Below, in pieces: positions 38,301 through 47,203 of a stretch of DNA of 64,000 nucleotides (position 1 is the first letter of the stretch; each line of letters starts with the position of its first letter). The position numbers and the translations under genes were made by a program. Under the pieces are notes generated by a model. The model saw only the letters and a program-made list of their open reading frames with translations, was not told the origin of the DNA and did not search any database. This DNA is from Paracoccus sediminis (GTDB lineage: Bacteria > Pseudomonadota > Alphaproteobacteria > Rhodobacterales > Rhodobacteraceae), in NCBI RefSeq assembly GCF_900188295.1, contig NZ_FZNM01000013.1, positions 32,812 through 96,811 of the forward strand. Reading direction: 5' to 3'.

Positions 38301-41300
38301 ATGAACATGATCTCTGCTTCCGCGGCGGCCTCCGCCGCCGCGCCGCTTCCACTCGACCATGACGCCGAGACGGCTGCTTCCACCTTCACCGCTGCCGGTT
38401 TCCTGCTGCCGCATCTCGAACGCGGTCAGCGTGTCGATGCCGCAACCCTGCGCGGCGCCATGGAAGCGGCCTTCGGCGCTTCCGATGCCACCGGCGCCTG
38501 GAACTGGAAGACCGCCTATGATGCCTGCGAGGCGGCGACCGTCCTCTTCCTGCGCAAATACGGCGCTGCGCTTTTCCGCAGAGCCGGGTCATCGGCGGCT
38601 ATCCTGCCGCAGCTCGGCAAGATCGCCGGGCTCCTGCCGACGCATACACGCCGGTCGGAGGAAGCCCAGACCTTCCAGCAGTTCTCCACCCCGATCCCGC
38701 TTGGCTTTGCGGCGGTGACGGCGGCGGCGATCACTCCTGCCGACCGGGTGCTGGAGCCCTCGGCCGGCACCGGGCTCCTCGCCATTCTGGCCGAGATCGC
38801 CGGCGGCACGCTGCTCCTCAACGAACTCGCCGAGATGCGCGCCGGCCTGCTTTCCTCTCTCTTTCCGGCCCTCTCCGTGACCCGCTTCGACGCCGCCCAG
38901 ATCGACGATCACCTCGATCCCGGCCTGGTCCCGACCGTCGTGCTGATGAACCCGCCGTTCTCGGTCATGGTGAATGTCGAGGGCCGCATGGCCGATGCCG
39001 CCTTCCGCCATGTCGCCTCGGCGCTGGCGCGCCTTGCGCCCGGCGGGCGGCTTGTGACCATCACCGGGGCGAGCTTCGCCGCCGACAATCCGGCATGGAC
39101 CGCCTCCTGGACCCGGCTGCAGGAGCGCGGCCGCGTCACCTTTTCCGCCGCAGTCGATGGGTCGGTCTATGCCAAGCATGGCACCACGATCCCAACCCGG
39201 CTGACCGTCATCGACAAGCTGCCCGCCGACGACCCTGCGGTGTTTCCGACAGCAATCGGAGTCGCGCCGGACGTGGCGACGCTGATGGGCTGGCTGGCGG
39301 ATCAGTTGCCCGCGCGGCTGCCGGTCGATCCCGGCGTTGCCGTGCCGATCGCGCGGCCTGCCGTCCCCCGCACCGTGCGCGGCTATGTCAACCGAACGGC
39401 GAGGGCTGCGCCCGCCGCGCCGCTGGCCGAGCCGGAGGGGGTGCCGCTCGCCTATGAGACCGTCGATTGGGCACCGGCCGAAGACGGCCGCCTCTCCGAT
39501 GCGATCTATGAGGAATACGGTCTCCAGACCATCCGCATCGCCGGCGCGCAGGCGCATCCGACCCAGCTCGTGCAATCGGCGTCGATGGCGAGCATCGCGC
39601 CGCCGAAGCCGAGCTACCGGCCGATGCTGCCAGCCGACATTCTCGGCAAGCTGTCCGAGGCGCAACTGGAAACCGTGATCTATGCCGGCGAGGCCCATAC
39701 GGGCTTCCTCGCCGGGGCCTGGACGGTCGATGACACGCTCGACAGCCTGTCCGCCGCGCCGGAGGAGGCCGAGGGTGCCATCCGTTTCCGCCAAGGGTTC
39801 ATGGTCGGCGACGGCACTGGTGTCGGCAAGGGCCGGGAATCCGCTGCCATCATCCTCGACAACTGGATGCAAGGGCGGCGTAAGGCGGTCTGGATATCGA
39901 AGTCGGACAAGCTGCTGGAGGACGCACAAAGGGACTGGAGCGCCCTCGGCATGGAGCGGCTGCTGGTCACGCCGCTGTCGCGCTTCCTACAAGGCAAGCC
40001 GATCACTCTGGGCGAAGGCGTCCTATTTTTAACCTATGCCACGCTGCGCTCCGACGACCGCGGCGAAAGGGTTTCGCGCGTCAAACAGATCGTCGAATGG
40101 TTGGGCTCCGACTTCGATGGGGTCATCATCTTCGACGAGGCGCATGCCATGGCCAACGCCGCCGGCGGCAAGGGAGAACGCGGTGATGTCGCCGCCAGCC
40201 AGCAGGGTCGCGCCGGGCTGCGCCTCCAGCATGCCCTGCCGCAGGCCCGCGTCGTCTATGTCTCGGCCACCGGCGCCACCACCGTCCACAACCTCGCCTA
40301 TGCGCAGCGCCTGGGCCTCTGGGGCGGCGAGGATTTCCCGTTCTCGACCAGGGCGGAATTCGTCGAGGCGATCGAGGCCGGTGGCGTCGCGGCAATGGAG
40401 GTGCTGGCCCGCGACCTGCGCGCCCTCGGCCTCTACACCGCCCGTTCGCTGTCATTCAAAGGCGTGGAATACGAGCTGCTCGACCATGAGCTGACCCCGG
40501 AGCAGATCCGCATCTACGACAGCTACGCCGATGCCTTCGCCATCATCCACAACAACCTGGATGCCGCGATGCAGGCCGCCAACATCACCGGCGGCGACGG
40601 CGGCTCCGGCACGCTGAACCGGCAGGCCAAATCCGCCGCCCGCTCGGCCTTCGAGAGCGCCAAGCAGCGCTTTTTCGGGCACCTGCTCACGTCGATGAAA
40701 ACCCCGACGCTGATCCGCTCGATCACCAGCGATCTGGAGGCGGGCCATTCCTCCGTCATCCAGATCGTTTCGACCGGCGAGGCGCTGATGGAACGGAGGC
40801 TCGCCGAGATCCCCACCGAGGAATGGGGCGACCTGAAAATGGACCTGTCGCCGCGCGAATATGTCCTCGACTACCTCGCCCATTCCTTCCCGGTCCAGCT
40901 CTACGAGCCGTTCACGGATTCGGAGGGCAACCTGTCGTCTCGCCCGGTCTATCGCGACGGCCAGCCAGTCGAAAGCCGGGAGGCCGTGGCGCGGCGCGAC
41001 GAGATGATCGCAAGCCTCGCCAGCCTGCCGCCGGTCCCCGGCGCGCTCGACCAGATCATCCAGCATTTCGGCACTGACACCGTGGCCGAGGTCACTGGCC
41101 GCTCGCGCCGGATCGTTCGCAAGCGCAGCGTGACCATCGACCGGCTGGTCGTGGAGAATCGCGCCGGTTCGGCCAATCTCGCCGAGACCCAGGCGTTCAT
41201 GGATGATGGCAAGCGTGTGCTGGTGTTCAGCGACGCCGGCGGCACCGGGCGCAGCTACCACGCCGAACTCTCGGCGAAGAACACCCGGCTGCGCGTCCAC

Positions 41301-42650
41301 TATCTCCTCGAAGCGGGCTGGAAGGCCGATGCCGCCATCCAAGGGCTTGGCCGCACGCACCGCACCAATCAGGCGCAACCGCCGCTGTTCCGGCCGATCT
41401 CGACCAATGTGAAAGCCGAGAAGCGATTTCTCTCGACCATCGCCCGCCGCCTCGACACCTTGGGTGCGATCACGCGCGGCCAGCGCCAGACCGGCGGTCA
41501 GGGCCTGTTCCGCCCGGAAGACAATCTGGAGAGCCACTACGCCCGCGACGCGCTGCGCCAGCTCTATCTCCTGCTGGTGCGGGGCAAGGTCGAGGGATGC
41601 AGCTTGGAGCGGTTCGAGGCCGCAACGGGGCTGAAGCTGATGGACTCGAACGGCATCAAGGATGATTTGCCGGCGATCACCACGTTTCTCAACCGTTTGC
41701 TCGCCCTGACCATTGAGCTTCAGGGCGTGCTGTTCACCGCCTTCGAGCAGCTTCTGACCGCGCGGATTGAGGGCGCCATCGCCTCGGGCACCTATGATGC
41801 CGGACTGGAGACGCTGCGCGCCGAAAGCTTCGTGGTGGCGGACCGGCAGGTGATCTACACCCATCCGCGCACCGGGGCCGAGACCAGCCTGCTGACTATC
41901 ACCGAACGCAAGCGCAACCGGCCGGTGACGCTCGACGCCGCCTTGGCCGAACTCGATGATCCGCGTGCGAAGCTGCTGATCAACGAGCGCTCGGGTCGCG
42001 CGGCGGTGCAGATCCCCAGCACGAGCGTCATGCTGGATGATGGCGAGATCGAGCGCCGCGTCCGCCTGATCCGGCCGATGGAGGCCCATAACGTCCCGGT
42101 CAGAATGATGGGCGAAACCCATTGGGTCGAGGCCGACCGGGACGTCTTCGCATCGGCTTGGGAGGCCGAGGTTGCAGAAGTGCCGGAGTTTGCCGACAGC
42201 ACCCTGCATATGGTCACGGGCTTGTTGCTGCCGATCTGGAAGCGGTTGCCCAATGACTCCACCCGCGTCTATCGGCTCCAGTCTGACGCCGGCGAGCGCA
42301 TCATCGGCCGGAAGGTCTCTCCAGCCTGGGCCGCGAACGCGACCAAGACCGGAACCGCATCGGTCACGCCGGATGATGCCTTTGCGGCGCTGATGGAAGG
42401 TCGGACGATCCTCGATCTCGCCGAGGGCCTTCAGCTTCGGCGGGTCCGCGTCATGGGCGCGAACCGGATCGAACTCTCCGGCTTTACCGACATGATGCGT
42501 CAGCGCCTCTCGGCCTATGGCCTCTTCCACGAAATCATCTCATGGAAGCTGCGCATGTTCGTTCCGGTCGATGGGACTGGCCCTGCCGTTCTCGGCAAGG
42601 TTCTCGACCGCTGGCCGGTCGAGCGCATCGGCGAGCGGGAGGCAGCATGA
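38301..42650 (+). CDS. Methylase-like and strawberry-notch-type helicase fusion
   Basis: This giant 1449-residue protein fuses two enzymatic parts. The N-terminal part has a SAM-binding EPSAGTG (152-158) and NPPF (217-220), typical of gamma-class N6-adenine methylases. The second is an SF2 helicase of the strawberry-notch type with Walker A GDGTGVGKG (503-511), DEAH at 612-615, and a C-terminal lobe with VLVFSDAGGTGRSYHAEL. Such fusions occur on plasmids and ICEs of proteobacteria; an anti-restriction or DNA-processing role is suspected. AAGGA precedes the ATG at 38301. It overlaps the Toprim gene by 4 bases. Confidence 0.88.
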   Translation: MNMISASAAASAAAPLPLDHDAETAASTFTAAGFLLPHLERGQRVDAATLRGAMEAAFGASDATGAWNWKTAYDACEAATVLFLRKYGAALFRRAGSSAAILPQLGKIAGLLPTHTRRSEEAQTFQQFSTPIPLGFAAVTAAAITPADRVLEPSAGTGLLAILAEIAGGTLLLNELAEMRAGLLSSLFPALSVTRFDAAQIDDHLDPGLVPTVVLMNPPFSVMVNVEGRMADAAFRHVASALARLAPGGRLVTITGASFAADNPAWTASWTRLQERGRVTFSAAVDGSVYAKHGTTIPTRLTVIDKLPADDPAVFPTAIGVAPDVATLMGWLADQLPARLPVDPGVAVPIARPAVPRTVRGYVNRTARAAPAAPLAEPEGVPLAYETVDWAPAEDGRLSDAIYEEYGLQTIRIAGAQAHPTQLVQSASMASIAPPKPSYRPMLPADILGKLSEAQLETVIYAGEAHTGFLAGAWTVDDTLDSLSAAPEEAEGAIRFRQGFMVGDGTGVGKGRESAAIILDNWMQGRRKAVWISKSDKLLEDAQRDWSALGMERLLVTPLSRFLQGKPITLGEGVLFLTYATLRSDDRGERVSRVKQIVEWLGSDFDGVIIFDEAHAMANAAGGKGERGDVAASQQGRAGLRLQHALPQARVVYVSATGATTVHNLAYAQRLGLWGGEDFPFSTRAEFVEAIEAGGVAAMEVLARDLRALGLYTARSLSFKGVEYELLDHELTPEQIRIYDSYADAFAIIHNNLDAAMQAANITGGDGGSGTLNRQAKSAARSAFESAKQRFFGHLLTSMKTPTLIRSITSDLEAGHSSVIQIVSTGEALMERRLAEIPTEEWGDLKMDLSPREYVLDYLAHSFPVQLYEPFTDSEGNLSSRPVYRDGQPVESREAVARRDEMIASLASLPPVPGALDQIIQHFGTDTVAEVTGRSRRIVRKRSVTIDRLVVENRAGSANLAETQAFMDDGKRVLVFSDAGGTGRSYHAELSAKNTRLRVHYLLEAGWKADAAIQGLGRTHRTNQAQPPLFRPISTNVKAEKRFLSTIARRLDTLGAITRGQRQTGGQGLFRPEDNLESHYARDALRQLYLLLVRGKVEGCSLERFEAATGLKLMDSNGIKDDLPAITTFLNRLLALTIELQGVLFTAFEQLLTARIEGAIASGTYDAGLETLRAESFVVADRQVIYTHPRTGAETSLLTITERKRNRPVTLDAALAELDDPRAKLLINERSGRAAVQIPSTSVMLDDGEIERRVRLIRPMEAHNVPVRMMGETHWVEADRDVFASAWEAEVAEVPEFADSTLHMVTGLLLPIWKRLPNDSTRVYRLQSDAGERIIGRKVSPAWAANATKTGTASVTPDDAFAALMEGRTILDLAEGLQLRRVRVMGANRIELSGFTDMMRQRLSAYGLFHEIISWKLRMFVPVDGTGPAVLGKVLDRWPVERIGEREAA

Positions 42651-43693
42651 TGCCCCGTCACGATGTCTCGGAACTGGCGATCCGTCTCGGTCGGGAGGCC
42701 GAGGCGGTCTGCCGCCATTATCTGTCGTCCGGCCAGCGCGCCGGACGATACTGGCTGGTCGGCGATGTGCAAAACACGCCTGGGCGATCCATGTTTGTCC
42801 GCCTCACCGGGCCTGAATCCGGCAAGGGCGCGGCGGGGAAGTGGACCGACATGGCCACTGGGGAGCATGGCGATCTGCTCGACATCATCCGGCAATCGCT
42901 TGGCCTCGTCGACTTCAAGGACGTGGCCGAGGAAGCGCGCCGTTTCCTCGCTCTCCCGCATCCCGAACCGGAGAAGACGAAGACGCCGACCGGCAGCACG
43001 TCCAGCGTGGCGTCCGGTTCGCCTGAAGCGTCTCGCCGCCTCTTCGCCATGGCGCAGCCGATCGGCGGCACGCTTGCGGAGATCTACCTGCGCGGGCGGG
43101 CGATCACCCGCCTCTCGGGCACCGCCGCGCTGCGCTACCATCCCCGGTGCTATTACAGGCCCGATGAGCATTCGCCCACCGAGATCAGGCCGGCACTCGT
43201 CGCCGCCGTCACCGATCTCTCCGGCCACCAGACCGGCGCGCATCGCACCTGGCTCGCCCCGGACGGTTCCGGCAAGGCACCTGTCGAAACACCGCGGCGG
43301 GCGATGGGCGACCTTCTCGGCCACGCAGTCCGCTTCGACACTGCCGCTGAGGTTCTCGTAGCCGGCGAGGGCATCGAGACCGTGCTGTCGCCCCGTCAGG
43401 TTCTGCCCCACATGCCGATGCTGGCGGCGCTTTCAGCCGCTCACCTCGCTGCCATCCTGTTCCCGCCGTCCCTGCGCCGGCTCTATGTCCTGCGCGATCG
43501 CGACCCGGCCGGGGACGGCGCAAGAGACAGCCTCGCCTCCAGAGCAGCGAGCTTCGGGATCGAGGCGGTCACGCTCACGCCGGTCGAGGGCGACTTCAAC
43601 GATGATCTGCGACGCCGTGGCGCCGATGCCCTCAGGGCGGCCCTGAAGGATCAGCTTCATCCCGAGGACATCCGCCGTTTCATGGAGCGGTGA
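42647..43693 (+). CDS. Toprim-domain protein (primase-like)
   Basis: This 348-residue protein ends in a Toprim domain: VLVAGEGIETVLS supplies the Glu and YVLRDRDPAGDGARDSL the Asp-x-Asp pair that bind magnesium. The N-terminal part (MMPRHDVSELAIRLGREAEAVCRHYL and FVRLTGP...GKWTDMATGEHGDLLDII) resembles the zinc-less entry domain of plasmid primase-like proteins (DUF7146 group). It may synthesise primers or act in DNA metabolism after transfer. It is translated with the methylase-helicase gene through an ATGA overlap, which argues for a joint function. Confidence 0.83.
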   Translation: MMPRHDVSELAIRLGREAEAVCRHYLSSGQRAGRYWLVGDVQNTPGRSMFVRLTGPESGKGAAGKWTDMATGEHGDLLDIIRQSLGLVDFKDVAEEARRFLALPHPEPEKTKTPTGSTSSVASGSPEASRRLFAMAQPIGGTLAEIYLRGRAITRLSGTAALRYHPRCYYRPDEHSPTEIRPALVAAVTDLSGHQTGAHRTWLAPDGSGKAPVETPRRAMGDLLGHAVRFDTAAEVLVAGEGIETVLSPRQVLPHMPMLAALSAAHLAAILFPPSLRRLYVLRDRDPAGDGARDSLASRAASFGIEAVTLTPVEGDFNDDLRRRGADALRAALKDQLHPEDIRRFMER

Positions 43694-44030
43694 GGATGTA
43701 ATCGTTCTCGGAGGCGCGGCCCAACTCGTCGCCTGCCGGTTTCGTTCGCTGGCCATCGGCAGGCGCATCCTTCGTCGGAGAGGCCCGCACCCACGGCCTT
43801 CTGAGAGGGCGATCGGCGCACAAACGGGCCGGGCAGGCAATGGCCGCTTTCGGACTATTTTCCGCCGGCGGGGACGAGCCCCGCCTTTGCATCGCGAAAG
43901 TCAAAATAGTCCGAACCCGGCCATCGAGGCCCTCGCGGAGTGGGCGAGGGCTGCCAACCCGTCCCGCCCGTGCGCGTCGACGCCTGCGAAGGCCGCGATG
44001 GGCGCGGTCTCCAGACAAAGGACGCTCCCG
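43694..44030 (+). promoter_or_regulatory. Non-coding leader with 13-bp inverted repeat
   Basis: No gene is seen in these 337 bases. TTCGGACTATTTT (43849-43861) and AAAATAGTCCGAA (43903-43915) are perfect inverted repeats 41 bases apart, enclosing a smaller CGGGG/CCCCG hairpin; the AT-rich arms stand out in GC-rich DNA. GCCCTCGC/GCGAGGGC follows at about 43930-43952. They may form one large regulatory structure ahead of the DUF2493 gene. Confidence 0.6.
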
Positions 44031-44966
44031 ATGACGAACGAAACCTATTCCGCAGGCGACGAGCCGGTCCACACCTCCTCCCAGACCGATCACGCCCTCA
44101 CCGAACTCCAGCTCTACGGCTGGCGTCCTTTCCAGGACGAACCCGATCCCAGGCCGCTGCCCGAAGGCAATACCGTCGCCAGTGCCGTCACCGACATCTT
44201 CGACGCCCTCGTCGCGACGCTCGGCGACACCCGCTTAGAGCCCGATCTCGAAGAGCTGCTCTGGGGGACGGTCAATCTCTTTCACCGCGCCGCCAGCCGG
44301 GTGGAACGCGATCTCGACGACAACGAGCAGGCGCAGCGCCGGATGCAGCGGGAACAGGACGGCAGCGAGGTGAAGTCGGTCGAACTCGAACGCCTCACGG
44401 CAGAGGGACAGACCCTCATCGAACGGCGCAACAGCATGGAACTCTTCCGCGATCTCGCCGCCGAGGCTTTCGAACACCACACCGGCAGCGCCTGGCGGCC
44501 GCGCAGCGGCTCGATGGTCAACCATCGCAACCTGACCGCCGCGATGATCGACAGCCGCGACTTCCTTGCCGCGAAACGCCGCGCCGAGACCGAGGTGATG
44601 CTGCCTGCCGGTCCCAAGGTGGCCGTGACCGGCGGCGCCGGTTTCAACGATCACCGGCTGATCTGGGGGCGGCTCGATCAGGTCCATGCCAAGCACCCGG
44701 AGATGGTCTTGCTGCACGGCGGCACCCCGAAAGGCGCGGAACTGATCGCCTCCCGCTGGGCAGACCACCGCAAGGTGCCGCAGGTCGCCTTCCGGCCCGA
44801 CTGGACGAAGCACGGCAAGGCCGCACCCTTCAAGCGCAACGACGCGATGCTGGATGTGCTGCCGGTCGGCATCCTCGTCTTCCCCGGCACCGGGATTCAG
44901 GAGAATCTCGCCGACAAGGCCCGCAAGCTCGGCATCCCGGTCATGAAGTTCGACGGCGGCGCGTAA
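44031..44966 (+). CDS. DUF2493 (SLOG/YspA-like) domain protein
   Basis: This 311-residue protein has a charged, helical N-terminal half and a C-terminal DUF2493 domain of the SLOG superfamily: KVAVTGGAGFNDHRLIWGRLD, LLHGGTPKGAELIASRWADH and VLPVGILVFPGTGIQENLADKARKLGIPV. SLOG domains bind nucleotides or their derivatives. The protein is common on alphaproteobacterial ICEs but its role is unknown. The ATG at 44031 has a weak ribosome-binding site, so expression may depend on the unusual leader upstream. Confidence 0.85.
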   Translation: MTNETYSAGDEPVHTSSQTDHALTELQLYGWRPFQDEPDPRPLPEGNTVASAVTDIFDALVATLGDTRLEPDLEELLWGTVNLFHRAASRVERDLDDNEQAQRRMQREQDGSEVKSVELERLTAEGQTLIERRNSMELFRDLAAEAFEHHTGSAWRPRSGSMVNHRNLTAAMIDSRDFLAAKRRAETEVMLPAGPKVAVTGGAGFNDHRLIWGRLDQVHAKHPEMVLLHGGTPKGAELIASRWADHRKVPQVAFRPDWTKHGKAAPFKRNDAMLDVLPVGILVFPGTGIQENLADKARKLGIPVMKFDGGA

Positions 44967-44995
44967 GCGCCGCCGTTCGGCGGCTTTCAGCCGCC
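44955..44995 (+). terminator. Hairpins at the end of the DUF2493 gene
   Basis: GGCGGCGC-GTAA-GCGCCGCC (44955-44974) spans the stop codon; a second stem GGCGGCT/AGCCGCC follows. No T-run, so termination is plausible but unsure. Confidence 0.45.
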
Positions 44996-45126
44996 AAACC
45001 TTGACAGGAAGCGAGGTCGAGCCTCTATTGGAGCATCCTTGTAGAACCGGCGAAGCAGAATAGTCGCAGGCGGAGCGCATCTCCCGGCAGCCTGTCGTGA
45101 TCCTCAACCGTTCGCTGGAGGTTTCC

Positions 45127-45543
45127 ATGACGTTGATCCTGCTCGCCATCTCTTTGACCATCACGGCCTGCGTGATCGCCTACAATCTCGCGATCTACGC
45201 TTTGCCCGTCATGTCGGCCATTACTGCCGCGCAATACGCGTGGGGCGCGGGAGCCGGCGTCCTGATGTCCGGTTTCGCTGCGCTCGGTGCGGCCCTGCTG
45301 TCCATCGTCTTGGTGATCGCGGTCCTGGGCTTTGCCAAGAACCCTGTTCTTCGCCTCATCGCGCTTGCCCTCTTCGCGGTGCCCGCCGTCATAGCTGGCT
45401 ACGCGCTCGTCTATGGCGTCACGAAGAACGCCATAGACTCGACCCTCGCGCTCAACCTTCTGGGCGGCGTGGGCGGCCTGGTCATCGGCGTCTCGGCCAT
45501 CATCAATCTGAACGCGCTCGGCGAGTCGGTGTTCTCGCGCTGA
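45127..45543 (+). CDS. Small inner-membrane protein
   Basis: This 138-residue protein has about four hydrophobic segments (ILLAISLTITACVIAYNLAIY, GVLMSGFAALGAALLSIVLVI, LIALALFAVPAVIAGYALVYG, LLGGVGGLVIGVSAII). It is almost certainly an integral membrane protein, family unknown. GGAGG lies 5 bases before the ATG at 45127. It lies between the DUF2493 gene and a decayed ssb copy. Confidence 0.75.
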   Translation: MTLILLAISLTITACVIAYNLAIYALPVMSAITAAQYAWGAGAGVLMSGFAALGAALLSIVLVIAVLGFAKNPVLRLIALALFAVPAVIAGYALVYGVTKNAIDSTLALNLLGGVGGLVIGVSAIINLNALGESVFSR

Positions 45544-45612
45544 GCCGGCGCGCGCGATCCCGCAGTCTCATGGAAACCCGACGGCTGGACCACCGGGCTC
45601 CGGGCTTCCTGC

Positions 45613-46015
45613 TCAGAATAGGAAATCATGTCATCGCGGTCACGCTGCCGTCTTTCTCGACCTGCTTTGCCCGGCTCTGGAAGCCGGTCATCGGCGTGAA
45701 TCCCGCTGACGCCGTGCAGTCGATGGCCAGCCGCATCCTTCCACTTCATTTCGTGAACACAGCCGCAATCACCTTCAAACCCTTGCCGCAATACTGCCGG
45801 ACCTGACCTCGTGCCATTGATGCAGGTGATGCGATGCCGGTTCCGCGCTCCAGACCCGATAGCCCTTCTCGTCACGGGCCACACAGCCTTCCAGCGGGGC
45901 GTGAACATGACGGGGAAGTGGGTTAGATCGGGATGCCCGGTGGCATGGATACGGGTTCCAAGGGCCAGCACGCTGCTGCTACCGGCAGGGATGCCAGTTC
46001 TGCTGCGCGTCCCCG
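45613..46015 (-). pseudogene. Decayed inverted copy of ssb
   Basis: Read on the minus strand, this stretch matches the intact ssb at 46249-46650 over most of its length: GTGACGAGAAGGGCTATCGG, CGCATCACCTGC and GAAGTGGAAGGATGCGG are shared, as are the final TGACAT...TTCTGAGC and bases beyond the stop. Frameshifts and substitutions break the reading frame. It is therefore an ancient or transferred ssb copy in opposite orientation 230 bases from the functional gene. No product is expected. Confidence 0.75.
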
Positions 46016-46194
46016 ATTGGCTCTCGAAGGCACCAATCCCTCCGACTGACTGATCCCCTAAGTCCGTTCGGTTTCCACCAGCAACCCCGGCGGCTCCGGA
46101 CCGTGTTGCCGCGCGAGCGCGGCTGCCCGCCCCACTCCGGGCCTTAGGGGCGAGCTGCCGCAAGGGCGGCAGTTGCGGGAGTCTCCCGACGGCC

Positions 46195-46248
46195 TTGGCC
46201 GGGTCTCGTCGGAGGGATGGTCCCTCCGAGGAGCAACGGAGACTTACA
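46195..46248 (+). promoter_or_regulatory. Hairpin leader of ssb
   Basis: TCGGAGGGA-TGG-TCCCTCCGA (46210-46230) is a perfect 9-bp stem with a TGG loop; CTGCCGC/GCGGCAG lies upstream (about 46155-46172). The same loop tops a different stem before the 35664 gene. Confidence 0.55.
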
Positions 46249-46650
46249 ATGCAGAACATCGTCATCCTCGCCGGCAACATCGGTCAGGCCCCCGAAACCC
46301 GCACCACCCAGGGCGGCACCTCGATCACCCACTTCAGCCTCGCCACGTCGCGCCCCAAATACTCGGAAGGCCGCGTGGTCCGTGACGAGAAGGGCTATCG
46401 GGTTCAGGACACGGAATGGCACCGCATCACCTGCTTCAACGGCCTCGGCAAGACGGTCCAGCAGTATTGCGACACGGGCATGAAGGTTCTGGTTCGCGGC
46501 CGCATCCACTACACGAAGTGGAAGGATGCGGAGGGCAACGACCGCTACGGCTGCGAGATCATCGCCGAGACCGTCGATTTCCTGAGCCGGGCGAAGCAGA
46601 CCGAGAACGACGACGGCAAGTTCATCGACGACGATGACATCCCGTTCTGA
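46249..46650 (+). CDS. ssb: Single-stranded DNA-binding protein
   Basis: This 133-residue SSB has the OB-fold pattern (NIVILAGNIGQAPETRTTQGG, TEWHRITCFNG, VLVRGRIHYTKWKDAEG) and the canonical acidic tail ending DDDDIPF that recruits host replication proteins. Conjugative elements carry their own SSB to coat incoming single strands. CGGAG lies upstream. It is followed by a strong terminator and stands alone as a unit. An inverted decayed copy lies just upstream. Confidence 0.96.
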   Translation: MQNIVILAGNIGQAPETRTTQGGTSITHFSLATSRPKYSEGRVVRDEKGYRVQDTEWHRITCFNGLGKTVQQYCDTGMKVLVRGRIHYTKWKDAEGNDRYGCEIIAETVDFLSRAKQTENDDGKFIDDDDIPF

Positions 46651-46663
46651 GCGGGAAGCCAGA

Positions 46664-46691
46664 GGCCCGGCGGCGCAAGCCGCCGGGCCTT
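46664..46691 (+). terminator. Terminator after ssb
   Basis: GGCCCGGCGGC-GCAA-GCCGCCGGGCC is a perfect 11-bp stem followed by TTCC and TTTA. Strong hairpin directly after the ssb stop. Confidence 0.8.
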
Positions 46692-46848
46692 CCATGTTTA
46701 CGGTGGGTCGCGCCCGCCGGCTCAGCGCAAGATTCCCCACCGGAACGCCATGCGCCTTCGCGCCCGGCGCTCCGATTTCCTTGCCGGAGAATCGGATCAT
46801 TTCCAAAAACAGGAAACCACTTTTTGGTCCGATGCTCCCCGAATGAGT

Positions 46849-47200
46849 AGGGGGCAAGCCGCCCCTCTCAAACTCGCCCCATGAAGGTGCAGGGCTACGC
46901 CCCGCCCCCTCCAACTCCCTACCCATGGAGGGGAGACCCCTCCAAACCTCCCCTTTGGCGTTGCGCTGAATAATGTCGCGACCCCTGGTCGGGGCCGCGG
47001 GCTCCTCTCTCTCTGACTTCGGATCATGCACCAGCCACTCCGGCGTCAAGGACTTCGCGGTCCCCCAATTTTCAGCCGACGCCCAAGAACATCGTCAGAA
47101 AATCGGCTCCACCACTCGCCGCCGCTGGCGGTCGGCTTACGCGATCCCTGACCCCTCGCGGCAACAGTGCAGGCTCCTCCCGTCAGAACGAAAGGAGAAA
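46849..47200 (+). repeat. 350-bp hairpin-rich repeat, copy A
   Basis: Nearly identical to copy B (47851-48200). It contains GGGGC/GCCCC, GGAGGGG-AGA-CCCCTCC, a CCCC-TGGTC-GGGG hairpin and a highly conserved core (GACTTCGGATCATGCACCAG and on). Single-base indels between copies shift all frames, so it looks non-coding. It runs up to the ribosome-binding site of the 47204 gene and acts as its leader. Confidence 0.8.
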
Positions 47201-47203
47201 CAA

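Noticed and set aside
40452..42530. 692-codon ORF antisense to the methylase-helicase gene
   Set aside because: GC-driven shadow of a well-supported gene.
45411..46280. 289-codon minus-strand ORF
   Set aside because: It crosses the decayed ssb copy in a wrong frame and overlaps the membrane protein gene and the ssb start.
46973..47060. Plus-strand ORF start MSRPLVGAAGSSLSDFGS and minus-strand TPEWLVHDPKSEREEP in both 350-bp repeats
   Set aside because: Frames are broken by single-base indels between the copies; the conserved unit looks like structure, not protein.
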